Below, piece after piece: positions 52,540 through 62,578 of a stretch of DNA of 64,000 nt. How positions within the stretch are numbered: position 1 is the first letter of the stretch; each line of letters starts with the position of its first letter. The notes below the pieces were generated by a model, which was not told the DNA's origin, ran no database searches, and worked only from the letters and a program-made list of their open reading frames with translations. Both the position numbers and the translations under genes were made by a program. The DNA lies in contig NZ_QRCU01000041.1 of assembly GCF_003369445.1 (NCBI RefSeq), forward strand, positions 1 through 64,000. The letters are read 5' to 3'. The DNA comes from Arthrobacter silvisoli. Its GTDB lineage: Bacteria; Actinomycetota; Actinomycetes; Actinomycetales; Micrococcaceae.

Positions 52540-53499
52540 TCACCGGCGGCGGGGCCGCGCAGCTTCGGGGGCCAGCAAGTACTCGGCGGCGGTGGCCCGC
52601 ACCACCTCGCTGATGGTGTCCAGCAGCGGCGAAGACGTGCGCCAACGTTGCCAGTACAGCGGCACGTCGAAGGGACGTTCCCGGGCCAGCTCCACCAGGC
52701 GCCCTGCATCAACCTCCGGCCCGCATTGGATTTCGGGGACGAGTGCCCACCCGAGGCCCAGGCGAACGGCGTCGAAGAAGTCCTGCGACGCCGGAACGTA
52801 GTGCCGCGGCCCCCGCGCGGGCCGTGCCGCACGGCTGCGAGACTTGCTGAACAGACCATCGAGGAAGGCGTCCTGGTACGTGTCCTTCCGGTCGAAGTCG
52901 ACGGCGGGAGCAGCGTTGAGCAGCTGCGGATCCAGCCGGCTACCTGCCTTGAAGTCCGGCAGCCACCGTTCCAGGAAGTCCGGTGCGGCCACGGCCCGGT
53001 AGCGCATGATGCCCAGGGGTTCCACGCGGCACCCCTGCACGGCCTCGGGGGTGGCCGTCACTGCCGCCATCACATCGCCTGAGCGCAGGAGGCCCGCGGA
53101 ATGCTGTTCGTCGTCCCGGCGCAGATCGAAGGCCACGTCCAACCCGACGGGCATCTTGGCCAGTGATCGCAGGAACCAGACCGCGAGGGAGTCCGCATTG
53201 ATGGCGATGGGCATGCTGTGGTGCTCGGTGGCCCCGGCCGCGAGCCCCAGCTCGCGTCCGGCATCCTCTTCGAGCTGCGCCATTTGCCTGGCCAAGCGCA
53301 GCACCACTTCCCCGGCTGCCGTCGCCTCGACCGGATTGCTGCGCCGCAGCAGGACCTGTCCGGCGCTGTCCTCGAGGGACTTGAGTCGCTGGGAAACGGC
53401 CGAGGCCGTGACGTGGAGGTGCCGGGCGGCGGCCTCGAGGGTGCCTTCGCTGACGACGGCGGAAAAGGTCCGCAACAGCTCGGAGGAAAAGCGAGTCAT
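52540..53499 (-). CDS. lysG: LysR-type regulator of lysine/arginine export
   Basis: A 319-residue LysR-family activator of the LysG/ArgP group. The N-terminal winged HTH is LLRTFSAVVSEGTLEAAARH, then LHVTASAVSQRLKSLED. The effector domain has SMPIAINADSLAVWFLRSLA, typical of ArgP/LysG. It is divergent from the lysE-type exporter with a 69-base gap containing a dyad. It should activate export when lysine, arginine or related amino acids are high. Confidence 0.9.
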   Translation of the reverse strand: MTRFSSELLRTFSAVVSEGTLEAAARHLHVTASAVSQRLKSLEDSAGQVLLRRSNPVEATAAGEVVLRLARQMAQLEEDAGRELGLAAGATEHHSMPIAINADSLAVWFLRSLAKMPVGLDVAFDLRRDDEQHSAGLLRSGDVMAAVTATPEAVQGCRVEPLGIMRYRAVAAPDFLERWLPDFKAGSRLDPQLLNAAPAVDFDRKDTYQDAFLDGLFSKSRSRAARPARGPRHYVPASQDFFDAVRLGLGWALVPEIQCGPEVDAGRLVELARERPFDVPLYWQRWRTSSPLLDTISEVVRATAAEYLLAPEAARPRRR

Positions 53500-53507
53500 A
53501 AGATCAT

Positions 53508-53522
53508 CTTAGGGATACTAAG
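53508..53522. promoter_or_regulatory. LysR-type dyad between lysG and lysE
   Basis: CTTAG-GGATA-CTAAG in the 69-base divergent gap, 9 bases from the lysG start and 47 from the lysE start. The symmetry and T-N11-A-like spacing fit a LysR-family recognition site. Confidence 0.6.
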
Positions 53523-53568
53523 AATCTTTAGCTGGTCTAATCATTTGGACCGCCGTAGCGTCAATCGG

Positions 53569-54348
53569 GTGGAAATCAGCGCAATCATTCATTCAATCGT
53601 CCTGGGCTTTGGCACGGGGCTCGCCCTCATCGTGGCCATCGGTGCCCAGAACGCCTTCGTGCTCCGGCAGGGGCTCCTCGGCAGACATGTGGGCGCCGTC
53701 GTCGCGGTATGCGCAGGCTCCGACGCGGTACTGATCGCTGCAGGGATCCTCGGTATGGGCGGGCTGGTGGCAGCCGCGCCGGCGGTAGTTGTGGCATTGC
53801 GGTACATCGGCGCTGCATTCCTGCTTTGCTACGGCGCCATGGCGGCGCGGCGCGCCTTCCGTCCTCGGTCCCTGCTTCCGCGGGAGGACAGTGGAGACGG
53901 GCTGACTGCGCGGGACGGGTCTGCGGGTTCAGGATCGGCGGCTTCAGGATCGGCGGGCTCTGGGTCTGTGGTCTCTGGGTCTGTTGTGCGGGCTACTTCG
54001 GGGACCGGCACGTCAAGGACTGCAACTATTGCCCACACCAAGGGCACACACGCCACGGACCTGTCCCCGGCGCTGGCCACCATCCTGGCGCTGACCTGGC
54101 TCAACCCCCACGTCTACTTGGACACGCTGGTCCTGCTGGGATCGGTGGCCCATGCCCAAGGCGGGGACCTGCAATGGTGGTTCGGCGCGGGAGCGGCGCT
54201 CGGCAGCATCCTGTGGTTCTGTTCGCTGGGCTTCGGAGCCCGCCTGCTGCGGGGGTTCTTTGCCCGACCGGCCTCATGGCGCCTCCTCGATGGCGGCATT
54301 GCCCTGACGATGGCCGGCCTGGCGGCAGGCCTCGCATTGGGAAACTGA
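53569..54348 (+). CDS. lysE: LysE/ArgO-family amino acid exporter
   Basis: A 259-residue membrane exporter starting at GTG (VEISAIIHSIVLGFGTGLAL). Family motifs are GAQNAFVLRQGLLG in the first loop and TWLNPHVYLDTLVLLGSV in helix 4 with the conserved Asn-Pro-His. About five to six helices. Between helices 3 and 4 is an unusually long Ser/Gly/Ala linker (GSAGSGSAASGSAGSGSVVS) built from short DNA repeats. Divergent from lysG, which should activate it. Confidence 0.9.
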   Translation: MEISAIIHSIVLGFGTGLALIVAIGAQNAFVLRQGLLGRHVGAVVAVCAGSDAVLIAAGILGMGGLVAAAPAVVVALRYIGAAFLLCYGAMAARRAFRPRSLLPREDSGDGLTARDGSAGSGSAASGSAGSGSVVSGSVVRATSGTGTSRTATIAHTKGTHATDLSPALATILALTWLNPHVYLDTLVLLGSVAHAQGGDLQWWFGAGAALGSILWFCSLGFGARLLRGFFARPASWRLLDGGIALTMAGLAAGLALGN

Positions 54349-54386
54349 CGCCGGGGACCTGACCCGTCGAGAAACCAAGCGGATCC

Positions 54387-54593
54387 TCAGGCCACCAGGC
54401 GTCCCTCACGGGCCGCCGGAACGGCATCCACCGTCGCCCAGCACTCCGGAGCGGACAGCTTCGAGTCCGCGAAACGCTCGGCCTCGGCCAAGGCATCGAA
54501 TGTTTCGTGGCCGAGGCGTCCGGACTCCACGTCGAGGTAGTGAACGTGGTATTCGGTGGCGGATCCGGTCTTCGGTGCTGCTTGCTCTGTCAT
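54387..54593 (-). CDS. Small acidic protein of unknown function
   Basis: A 68-residue soluble protein: MTEQAAPKTGSATEYHVHYL, DVESGRLGHETFDALAEAER and FADSKLSAPECWATVDAVPA. Composition and codon use look real. The start at 54593 is the first in-frame ATG with typical content. I do not recognise the family. It lies between lysE and the two-component system, on the opposite strand to both. Confidence 0.65.
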   Translation of the reverse strand: MTEQAAPKTGSATEYHVHYLDVESGRLGHETFDALAEAERFADSKLSAPECWATVDAVPAAREGRLVA

Positions 54594-54760
54594 GGCTCCA
54601 GTGTGGAACCGGGCACTGACATTTTTGCCCTCCCACCCCGGCGTGTCCGTATCCCGGCGGCAGACGGTCAAAGAGAGCCCCACCGCCGCCGCCCAGAACC
54701 TGGACATTCCTCACAACAAGCTTCCAGCAAACTCACAGTTACTGGGAGCACCATGAATGT

Positions 54761-55471
54761 ATGAAGAAGAACGGTCCTGAAGCCAAGCTCCTCGTTGTCG
54801 ACGACGAACCGAACATCCGCGAGCTGCTCTCCACCTCGCTGCGGTTCGCGGGCTTTGACGTTGTCGCGGCGTCCAACGGACGCGAGGCGCTGGCCGCCGT
54901 CGAGCAGCATGCCCCGGACCTCGTGGTCCTCGACGTCATGCTCCCGGATATGGACGGCTTCACCGTCACCCGACGCCTGCGCGCCTCAGGTAAGCACTTC
55001 CCGGTGCTGTTCTTGACAGCCAAGGACGATACCGAAGACAAGGTCACCGGCCTCACCGTCGGCGGGGACGACTACGTCACCAAACCCTTCAGCCTCGACG
55101 AAGTGGTGGCCCGGATCCGTGCGGTGCTGCGCCGGACGCAACCGCTTGAAGACGACGACGCCGTGCTCCGGGTGGATGACCTGGAGCTCGACGACGACGC
55201 GCACGAGGTGCGCCGCGGCGGCACCGTGATCGAGCTGTCGCCCACCGAGTTCAAGCTGCTCCGCTACCTGATGCTCAACCCGAACCGGGTCCTGTCCAAG
55301 GCCCAGATCCTGGACCACGTCTGGGAATACGATTTCAACGGCGACGCCTCGATCGTGGAGTCCTACATCTCCTACCTGCGCCGCAAGGTAGACATCGACC
55401 CCGATTCCGCAGGCCTCATCCAGACCAAGCGCGGCGTCGGTTACGTGCTGCGGACAGCGGAGAAGCGCTGA
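54761..55471 (+). CDS. OmpR-family response regulator
   Basis: A 236-residue regulator. The receiver domain has LLVVDDEPNIRELL, the phospho-acceptor Asp58 in LVVLDVMLPDMDG, Thr in LFLTAKDD and Lys in YVTKPFS. The C-terminal winged helix has VIELSPTEFKLLRYLMLNPN, SYISYLRRKVD and TKRGVGYVLR. It is followed two bases later by its kinase gene. The family resembles TcrX/CseB/PhoP-type regulators; the signal is unknown. Confidence 0.93.
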   Translation: MKKNGPEAKLLVVDDEPNIRELLSTSLRFAGFDVVAASNGREALAAVEQHAPDLVVLDVMLPDMDGFTVTRRLRASGKHFPVLFLTAKDDTEDKVTGLTVGGDDYVTKPFSLDEVVARIRAVLRRTQPLEDDDAVLRVDDLELDDDAHEVRRGGTVIELSPTEFKLLRYLMLNPNRVLSKAQILDHVWEYDFNGDASIVESYISYLRRKVDIDPDSAGLIQTKRGVGYVLRTAEKR

Positions 55472-55473
55472 CC

Positions 55474-57012
55474 TTGAGCGACCGTTGGAAGTCGGCATCC
55501 CTGAAGTCACAGCTCGTGGCGATCATCATGGGCCTGCTGCTCCTGGCACTCGCCGCGACGGGCGCCGGAACCCTGACCCTGGTGCGGAGCTACCTGCAGG
55601 ACCAAGTGGACGACAAGCTGCGCGCCGCCGTCGACCTCGCGCGACAGCAGCGCTCCTTCGACAAGCTCGAACCCAATCCGGCCGTCCCCACCGACTACTC
55701 CCTCATGCTCTTCAGCCCTGGAGCGGCCCCGTACCCGTTCGGCGGCGACAAGAACATCCACCCGGATATCTCCAGCTTCTCCCCTGACACTGCACGCAGC
55801 TATGGCCTCCAACCCTTCCAAGTACGCGGCACGGACGGAAACAACTGGCGCGTGGTGGCTGTCGTCGTCGTGGACACCAGCACGGGACAGAACGCGGTGG
55901 TGACCGTGGGCCTGCCGCTGACCCCGGTGGACAAGGTCATGGAGCACGCCACTCTCGTGGTGGTCGGTGTCGGGCTGCTGACGCTGGTGCTGGCATTCTT
56001 CATTGCCACCTGGACGGTGGGCCGGTCCTTCCGGCCGTTGGTGCGCGTGGAGAAGACTGCCGCGGCCATCGCGGCCGGCGACCTGTCCCGCCGGGTCGAG
56101 ATCGAGAACCCGGCCACGGAAGTGGGCCGGCTCAGCGCGTCACTGAACGCGATGCTCGCGCACATTGAGACGTCCTTCGCCGCACGTGCTGCCTCGGAGG
56201 GCCGGATGCGGCGCTTCGCCGCTGACGCCTCGCACGAACTGCGCACGCCCCTGGTCACCATCCGCGGCTTTTCGGAACTGTACCGGCACGGCGCCCTGGC
56301 CACCCCCGAGGACGTCGGCACTGCGATGGGCAGGATCGAAAGCGAAGCCAAGCGCATGGGATCGATGGTCGAGGACCTCTTGATGCTTGCCCGCCTGGAC
56401 GAACAGCGGCCGTTGCAGCTTAACCCCGTGGACCTGCGGCTGCTGGCGAACGACGCCGTCCTGGACTCCCTGGCGAATTCCCCAGGCCGGGCGTTCTCAC
56501 TCACCGGAATCGACGGCGGCGCTGCGGCTGCGGCTCCGGTGCTCGGCGATGAGGCGAAACTGCGCCAGGTGCTGGGGAACCTTGTGGGTAACGCCTTGCG
56601 CTATACGCCCGAAGGGACGCCGGTGGAGATCGGTGTCGGGGTACGGAGCACCGAGGCCGGCGAGGTTTCCGTCCTGGAAGTGCGGGACCACGGCGCGGGG
56701 ATCCCGGCGGAAGAAAGGCCGAGGATCTTCGAGCGCTTCTACCGTGCGGACACCTCGCGGACCCGGCAGACCGGCGGAAGCGGACTGGGCCTGGCCATTG
56801 TTTCGGCGATCGTCGCTTCCCACGGCGGTACGGTGCGCGTGGAGGATACCGACGGTGGCGGGGCCACGTTGGTGGTCAGCCTCCCCAGACGCGACGGGCT
56901 GTCCGGCCAGGGGCTTCCGGAACAGGAATCCCCGGGGCAAGGACGTTCACGGGAGGGCCATTCCGGGCGGGGCCAGGGCGCGGCGGACGCCGCAACAGGG
57001 GCTGCTTCCTAG
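55474..57012 (+). CDS. Sensor histidine kinase
   Basis: A 512-residue HAMP-type kinase (TTG start two bases after the regulator stop). Helix 1 is residues 12-36 (LVAIIMGLLLLALAATGAGT), an extracytoplasmic sensor of about 120 residues follows, then helix 2 near 160-180 and HAMP (VRVEKTAAAIAAGDLSRRVE). The H-box is FAADASHELRTPLVTIRGFS with His254; the N-box LRQVLGNLVGNALRYTPEGT and the G-boxes DHGAGIPAEERPRIFERFYR and SGLGLAIVSAI are intact. The last 40 residues are a Gly/Gln/Ser-rich tail of no known function. Confidence 0.93.
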   Translation: MSDRWKSASLKSQLVAIIMGLLLLALAATGAGTLTLVRSYLQDQVDDKLRAAVDLARQQRSFDKLEPNPAVPTDYSLMLFSPGAAPYPFGGDKNIHPDISSFSPDTARSYGLQPFQVRGTDGNNWRVVAVVVVDTSTGQNAVVTVGLPLTPVDKVMEHATLVVVGVGLLTLVLAFFIATWTVGRSFRPLVRVEKTAAAIAAGDLSRRVEIENPATEVGRLSASLNAMLAHIETSFAARAASEGRMRRFAADASHELRTPLVTIRGFSELYRHGALATPEDVGTAMGRIESEAKRMGSMVEDLLMLARLDEQRPLQLNPVDLRLLANDAVLDSLANSPGRAFSLTGIDGGAAAAAPVLGDEAKLRQVLGNLVGNALRYTPEGTPVEIGVGVRSTEAGEVSVLEVRDHGAGIPAEERPRIFERFYRADTSRTRQTGGSGLGLAIVSAIVASHGGTVRVEDTDGGGATLVVSLPRRDGLSGQGLPEQESPGQGRSREGHSGRGQGAADAATGAAS

Positions 57013-57160
57013 GCGGATGCAGGCCCGGAGTAAGGGATTACGGGAGTTGTCCACATAGCGGCTTCGGGCTCTGGAGGGCCGCAACGGCCGGGCCTAGGCT
57101 CATTGACGTGGACCACAGCCAGCCGCATCAGCGGACCCGCCAGAGTCGAAAGGCAACGCC

Positions 57161-57451
57161 ATGACTGTCATTTCCGTCGATACCGAATTGCTCCAGTTGA
57201 AGTCATCCAACGTCAAGGCCACGGAGGACCGAATCAGGGCTGACGTCCAGGCCATGAAGCGGGGGCTCGATGAGCTTCAGGCCACGTGGAAAGGCACGGC
57301 TGCCAACAATTTCCAGAGCCTGATTGCCGAATGGACACTGACACAGAACAAGGTGGAAGCATCGCTCGCCTCCATCAACCTCGCGTTGTCCACGGCCGCA
57401 TCCGCCTACCTGCAGACCGAGCAGGGGAACACCCAACGGTTCAGCTACTGA
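57161..57451 (+). CDS. WXG100-family protein (ESAT-6-like)
   Basis: A 96-residue, two-helix protein with the central W-x-G turn in ELQATWKGTAANNFQ and flanking amphipathic helices (IRADVQAMKRGLDELQATWK, EASLASINLALSTAASAYL). These are substrates of type VII (Esx) secretion. No EccC or other secretion gene is in the window, and no second WXG100 gene follows, so it may form a homodimer. The typical C-terminal YxxxD/E secretion signal is YLQTEQ near the end (Tyr-x-x-x-Glu), which fits. Confidence 0.88.
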   Translation: MTVISVDTELLQLKSSNVKATEDRIRADVQAMKRGLDELQATWKGTAANNFQSLIAEWTLTQNKVEASLASINLALSTAASAYLQTEQGNTQRFSY

Positions 57452-57517
57452 CGGAGGCGCAACCACAGGCGCTGGACCCTGCCAAACACAAGGCTCCGAT
57501 AAGCTGCCACCGAAGCC

Positions 57518-57553
57518 CTGCGGGGCCAGCCGTCCCCCAGGCAGGCCCCGCAG
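57518..57553. terminator. Terminator between the WXG100 and RNase H genes
   Basis: CTGCGGGGCC / GGCCCCGCAG with a 16-base loop, in the gap between the two convergent genes. Confidence 0.75.
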
Positions 57554-57560
57554 CTCCCCC

Positions 57561-58571
57561 TTAGCTCTCGGGTGTCCCCTGGTGGAATCGGAGCCGCCAC
57601 TGGCCGCGGTCGAGCAGCCAGAGGGAACTGCGCAGGGACGCTCCGGCGCGGGAGCGGCTGCGGTAGTTGAGCAGCATGGAGTTTTCGCTGAGCCGGTCCG
57701 CGCTCAGGAGTTCCAGGTCGATGGCCTCTCCGGGATCCTCCTCGAGGGCCATCAGCATTGCGTCCCTCGTCCAGTAACGACCGGAGCTGCCGATCTCCGC
57801 GAAGTCCGGGTGCAGGAGGACACCCGTCCTGCCGATGTCCGCGCGGACGTCGGGTCGCAGCAGTTCCCGTTCCAGGCCAAGCACTACGTCCTCGGCCGGG
57901 ATTTCGCCGGACGGAACGATCTCGTCGTCAAGTTCGCTGAAGAGATCCGCCTGGCCGAAGAGACCTGACTCCCCGAAGAGGGCAGGCTCCGCATGCAACT
58001 GCATGGGGGCCGGTGCGGCAACTGCGGGCGCGACAGCCCGGGCTGCCGGTGCCTGTGTCGCGGCAACGGCCGGAACGGCACCGCCGGCGGGCACAGTCTG
58101 CGGTGCTCCCGGGAATCCGGGGCCGACGGGGGCGGCGGTTCCTTGCTGGTAGGCCAGGGCTACGGCACGGGCGCGTTCGTCCGCGGCCTCATTGAGGTCG
58201 TGGCCGGCGTGTCCCTTGACCCATTCGAAGGTGTACTTGCGGCCTGCGATGGCCTGGTCGATCTCCTTCAGGAGGTCCACGTTGAGCACCGGCTTGCCGT
58301 CAGCCTTGCGCCAGCCTTTGCGCTTCCACCCTGCCATCCATTTGGTGATGCAATTGATGACGTACTGGCTGTCGCACAGGATGCGGAGGTCTTCCTGGGG
58401 CAGGTGGGCGGTGGACTTGAAGAGGTCCAGCACGGCCATCAGTTCACCCTGGTTGTTGGTGCCGTGCGGCCAGCCTCCTGCCTGCCAACAGGAGTCATCT
58501 ACGTACCAGGCCCAGCCGGCAGGCCCGGGGTTGCCGAGGGCGGAGCCGTCGGCGGCAGCAATAATCGTCAT
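57561..58571 (-). CDS. rnhA: Ribonuclease HI fused to an NTF2-like (DUF4440) domain
   Basis: A 336-residue protein. Residues 1-145 are RNase HI with the catalytic carboxylates in IIAAADGSALGNPGP, NNQGELMAVLDLF, LRILCDSQYVINCI and HDLNEAADERARA, and EWVKGHAGH as in type 1 enzymes. After an Ala/Pro linker (VAATQAPAARAVAPAVAAPA) the last 110 residues form a SnoaL/NTF2-like domain of the DUF4440 kind (LLHPDFAEIGSSGRYWTRDA, LLNYRSRSRAGASLRSSLWL, WRLRFHQGTP). The first part degrades RNA in RNA-DNA hybrids; the role of the fused domain is unknown. Start at 58571 (MTIIAAADG). Confidence 0.9.
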   Translation of the reverse strand: MTIIAAADGSALGNPGPAGWAWYVDDSCWQAGGWPHGTNNQGELMAVLDLFKSTAHLPQEDLRILCDSQYVINCITKWMAGWKRKGWRKADGKPVLNVDLLKEIDQAIAGRKYTFEWVKGHAGHDLNEAADERARAVALAYQQGTAAPVGPGFPGAPQTVPAGGAVPAVAATQAPAARAVAPAVAAPAPMQLHAEPALFGESGLFGQADLFSELDDEIVPSGEIPAEDVVLGLERELLRPDVRADIGRTGVLLHPDFAEIGSSGRYWTRDAMLMALEEDPGEAIDLELLSADRLSENSMLLNYRSRSRAGASLRSSLWLLDRGQWRLRFHQGTPES

Positions 58572-58642
58572 GTATTCAATCCTGCCAGACCGGACTGACA
58601 GCGAAGCCCCCGGGAAAAGCGGCCATGCCGGAGGAGCGGGAA

Positions 58643-58688
58643 ACGCACGACGGCGGCCCCCACCGAAGTGGAGGCCGCCGTCGTGCGT
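58643..58688 (-). terminator. Strong terminator downstream of groEL
   Basis: ACGCACGACGGCGGCC / GGCCGCCGTCGTGCGT, a perfect 16-base stem with a 14-base loop. Between it and groEL (58700-58735) is TGGGCCCACGCGCCCGAGGG, which resembles part of the repeat unit at 62341. Confidence 0.88.
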
Positions 58689-58773
58689 TCTACGGGCGGG
58701 CGTTGGGCCCACGCGCCCGAGGGCCCCGCTGTACAACGCGCTCTGCGCGCTGTGCAGCGGGAGGGCGTGGGGA

Positions 58774-60619
<1,846 letters not shown>

Positions 60620-60697
60620 ACCCGGGGAGAGTGCAAGCACAAGGCCGGACGGATGGGCCCCGGCGGGGCCGTGTTCGCCAGGGGTGATCATCCGGGA

Positions 60698-62008
60698 TCA
60701 GGTCCCGGCGGCGCGGGTGGCTGTTTCTTTGCCGACCATTTTGGCCGTATTGTCCGGGCCGTAGCTGAAAACCATGTAGTTCGCCGACGTGATGTCGCCG
60801 TTCGCGTCAAAGGCGATGACACCCGATTCGCCGTCGTAATCCGGCGTCTTGCCGGCGTTCAGCGCTGCCACGCACTCCCGGTAAGTACCGCACGCGGTCC
60901 GTTCCCTCCCGGTGGCGGCCTTCGGCAGCACACCGCCGGAAACCATGGTGAGCGACGCGGCGATGGATGCTCCGGCATCGTCCTCCGCAGCGGCGGCGGC
61001 AATGGCCGCGAGGTTCACGGCGTCGAACGTCTCGGCGGCGAAGGTCATGTCCTTCAGTCCGGGGTCGATCCCCACGAGTTCGTTCTGGAAGTCGGTCCCC
61101 GGGAAGGTTCCCGGCAGCACCCCGCGGGCGCCGTCCAGTCCGCCGGCTCCCACTTCGCTGCCGTACTGGCGGACGGCACCGTCGCTGAGGAGCAGCTTCT
61201 TTCCGGAGATGCCCGCGTCGAGCAGTTCCGCGAGGGCAGCCTGCGCGCCCCGGCGGGCAACTACGACGACGGCGTCCGGCGCCGCATCCCTGAGCGTCGC
61301 CACCGCGGATCCTGCCTTGCCCTCGGCGAAGCCCGCCGCCGGCAGGACTTCGATGCCGAGCCGCCGGGCGGCGTCCGCCACCGCCCCGGAAACATCGTTG
61401 CCGTAGTCGCTGTCTTCGTGCAGCACGGCAAGGCGCTTCGCACCGCCGCCGTGGGCAAGCTTTGCGAGCACGCTCCCCTGCGCGGAATCGGCAGCGGCGG
61501 TGCGGAAGTAGTAGCCACCGCTCTTGTAGCCGCTCAAGACCGTTGCCGCGTTGGCCGGGGAGATCACCGGCACTTTGGCGCGGGAGAGGACGTCGATCGC
61601 CGCCGGGGCATGGCTCGAATCGCTGGGTCCAATGACGACGTCGGCTCCGGCTTCGAGCAGGGAGCGGGCCTGGGTCCCGGGGTCACGGTCGAAGTCGGCG
61701 GAGTCCGCTGCGGCATTTTGCGGCAGCAACTCCACGGGCTGGCCCTTGTGCCCGCCCGCGGCATTGATCTGTTTGACGGCAAGTTCCGCGGCCGCGAGCT
61801 CGGACTCATTCAGGAATGCCGAGTCGCCGGTGTTGTCCAGCAGCAGGCCGATCCGCAGCGTCCCGTCGCCGCTGGCCTCGACGGAATCCAGCCGGGCATT
61901 TCCGCTCGGCGCAGCGCATGCGGAGACGCCAAGGACAAGGCCCGAAATAAGTGCCAAGGCCCAAGAACCACGCTTGAGCGCTGGACGCCGGCCGAGGGCT
62001 GACTGCAC
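60698..62008 (-). CDS. Branched-chain-amino-acid-type ABC binding lipoprotein (orphan)
   Basis: A 436-residue periplasmic-binding protein of the LivK/type 1 class. Signal ALKRGSWALALISGLVLGVS with lipobox SACAA (Cys31). The mature domain has IGLLLDNTGDSAFLNESELA, AGADVVIGPSDSSHAPAAID, KVPVISPANAATVLSGY, DSDYGNDVSGAVADAARRLG and DAVVVVARRGAQAALAELLD. No permease or ATPase is nearby, so it may serve transporters elsewhere or act as a sensor or receptor. Its GTG start shares one base with the stop of the cold-shock gene (TAGTG), implying coupled translation. Confidence 0.88.
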   Translation of the reverse strand: MQSALGRRPALKRGSWALALISGLVLGVSACAAPSGNARLDSVEASGDGTLRIGLLLDNTGDSAFLNESELAAAELAVKQINAAGGHKGQPVELLPQNAAADSADFDRDPGTQARSLLEAGADVVIGPSDSSHAPAAIDVLSRAKVPVISPANAATVLSGYKSGGYYFRTAAADSAQGSVLAKLAHGGGAKRLAVLHEDSDYGNDVSGAVADAARRLGIEVLPAAGFAEGKAGSAVATLRDAAPDAVVVVARRGAQAALAELLDAGISGKKLLLSDGAVRQYGSEVGAGGLDGARGVLPGTFPGTDFQNELVGIDPGLKDMTFAAETFDAVNLAAIAAAAAEDDAGASIAASLTMVSGGVLPKAATGRERTACGTYRECVAALNAGKTPDYDGESGVIAFDANGDITSANYMVFSYGPDNTAKMVGKETATRAAGT

Positions 62009-62211
62009 TAGATCAACCGCACGCTTTCTGCCTGCGGCCCCTTCTGGCCTTCGCCGAGTTCGAATTCGACGCGCTGGCCTTCTTCGAGGGCGCGGAAGCC
62101 GTCCATCTGGATGGCGGACCAGTGCACAAAGACGTCGTCCCCGGTTTCATCAACAGTGATGAAGCCGTACCCTTTTTCGGCGTTGAACCATTTGACGGTT
62201 CCCAAAGCCAT
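62008..62211 (-). CDS. cspA: Cold-shock protein, CspA family
   Basis: A 67-residue single cold-shock domain: [20 protein letters not shown] with both RNA-binding motifs ([15 protein letters not shown]) and the usual C-terminus. The second motif is FVHWS, a common variant of FVHFS. It binds single-stranded RNA/DNA. It overlaps the start of the binding lipoprotein (TAG/GTG). Standard length. Promoter and leader lie in 62212-62340, the usual long CspA leader. Confidence 0.93.
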   Translation of the reverse strand: MALGTVKWFNAEKGYGFITVDETGDDVFVHWSAIQMDGFRALEEGQRVEFELGEGQKGPQAESVRLI

Positions 62212-62340
62212 GTTCCCCACACTTTCAGTTGCGAGCCGCCTCCGGGATCTCCGGAGCGGCTTCAACCACTGTAACCAAGGTCACCGCCCCCGGGAGGTGC
62301 CAAGTCGGTGTCTGGGGGCAATGTTATTCAGGCGTGACCG

Positions 62341-62574
62341 GCGGAGCGAGGTCAAGGAGCCGGCGGTGGGCCCACGCCGGCGAGGGTTCCCTGGCCGAAG
62401 CGGAGCGAGGTCAGGGAGCCGGTGGTGGGCCCACGCCGGCGAGGGTTCCCTGGCCGAAGCGGAGCGAGGTCAGGGAGCCGGTGGTGGGCCCACGCCGGCG
62501 AGGGTTCCCTGGCCGAAGCGGAGCGAGGTCAGGGAGCCGGTGGTGGGCCCACGCCGGCGAGGGTTCCCTGGCCG
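62341..62574. repeat. 59-base tandem repeat, four copies
   Basis: Copies start at 62341, 62400, 62459 and 62518 and are almost identical; the first differs at a few bases and the last is cut short. The unit runs GCGGAGCGAGGTCAGGGAGC, CGGTGGTGGGCCCACGCCGG, then CGAGGGTTCCCTGGCCGAA. It contains the palindrome TGGGCCCA flanked by CCGG arms and a GGGA...TCCC pair. The period is not a multiple of three, so the open frames across it are incidental. It lies between the cspA 5' region and the LytR_C stop codon (5 bases away). Confidence 0.92.
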
Positions 62575-62578
62575 GGGA

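Noticed and set aside
62341-62574. CRISPR array
   Set aside because: The units are contiguous with no unique spacers, the period is 59 with the whole unit repeated, and no cas gene is present.
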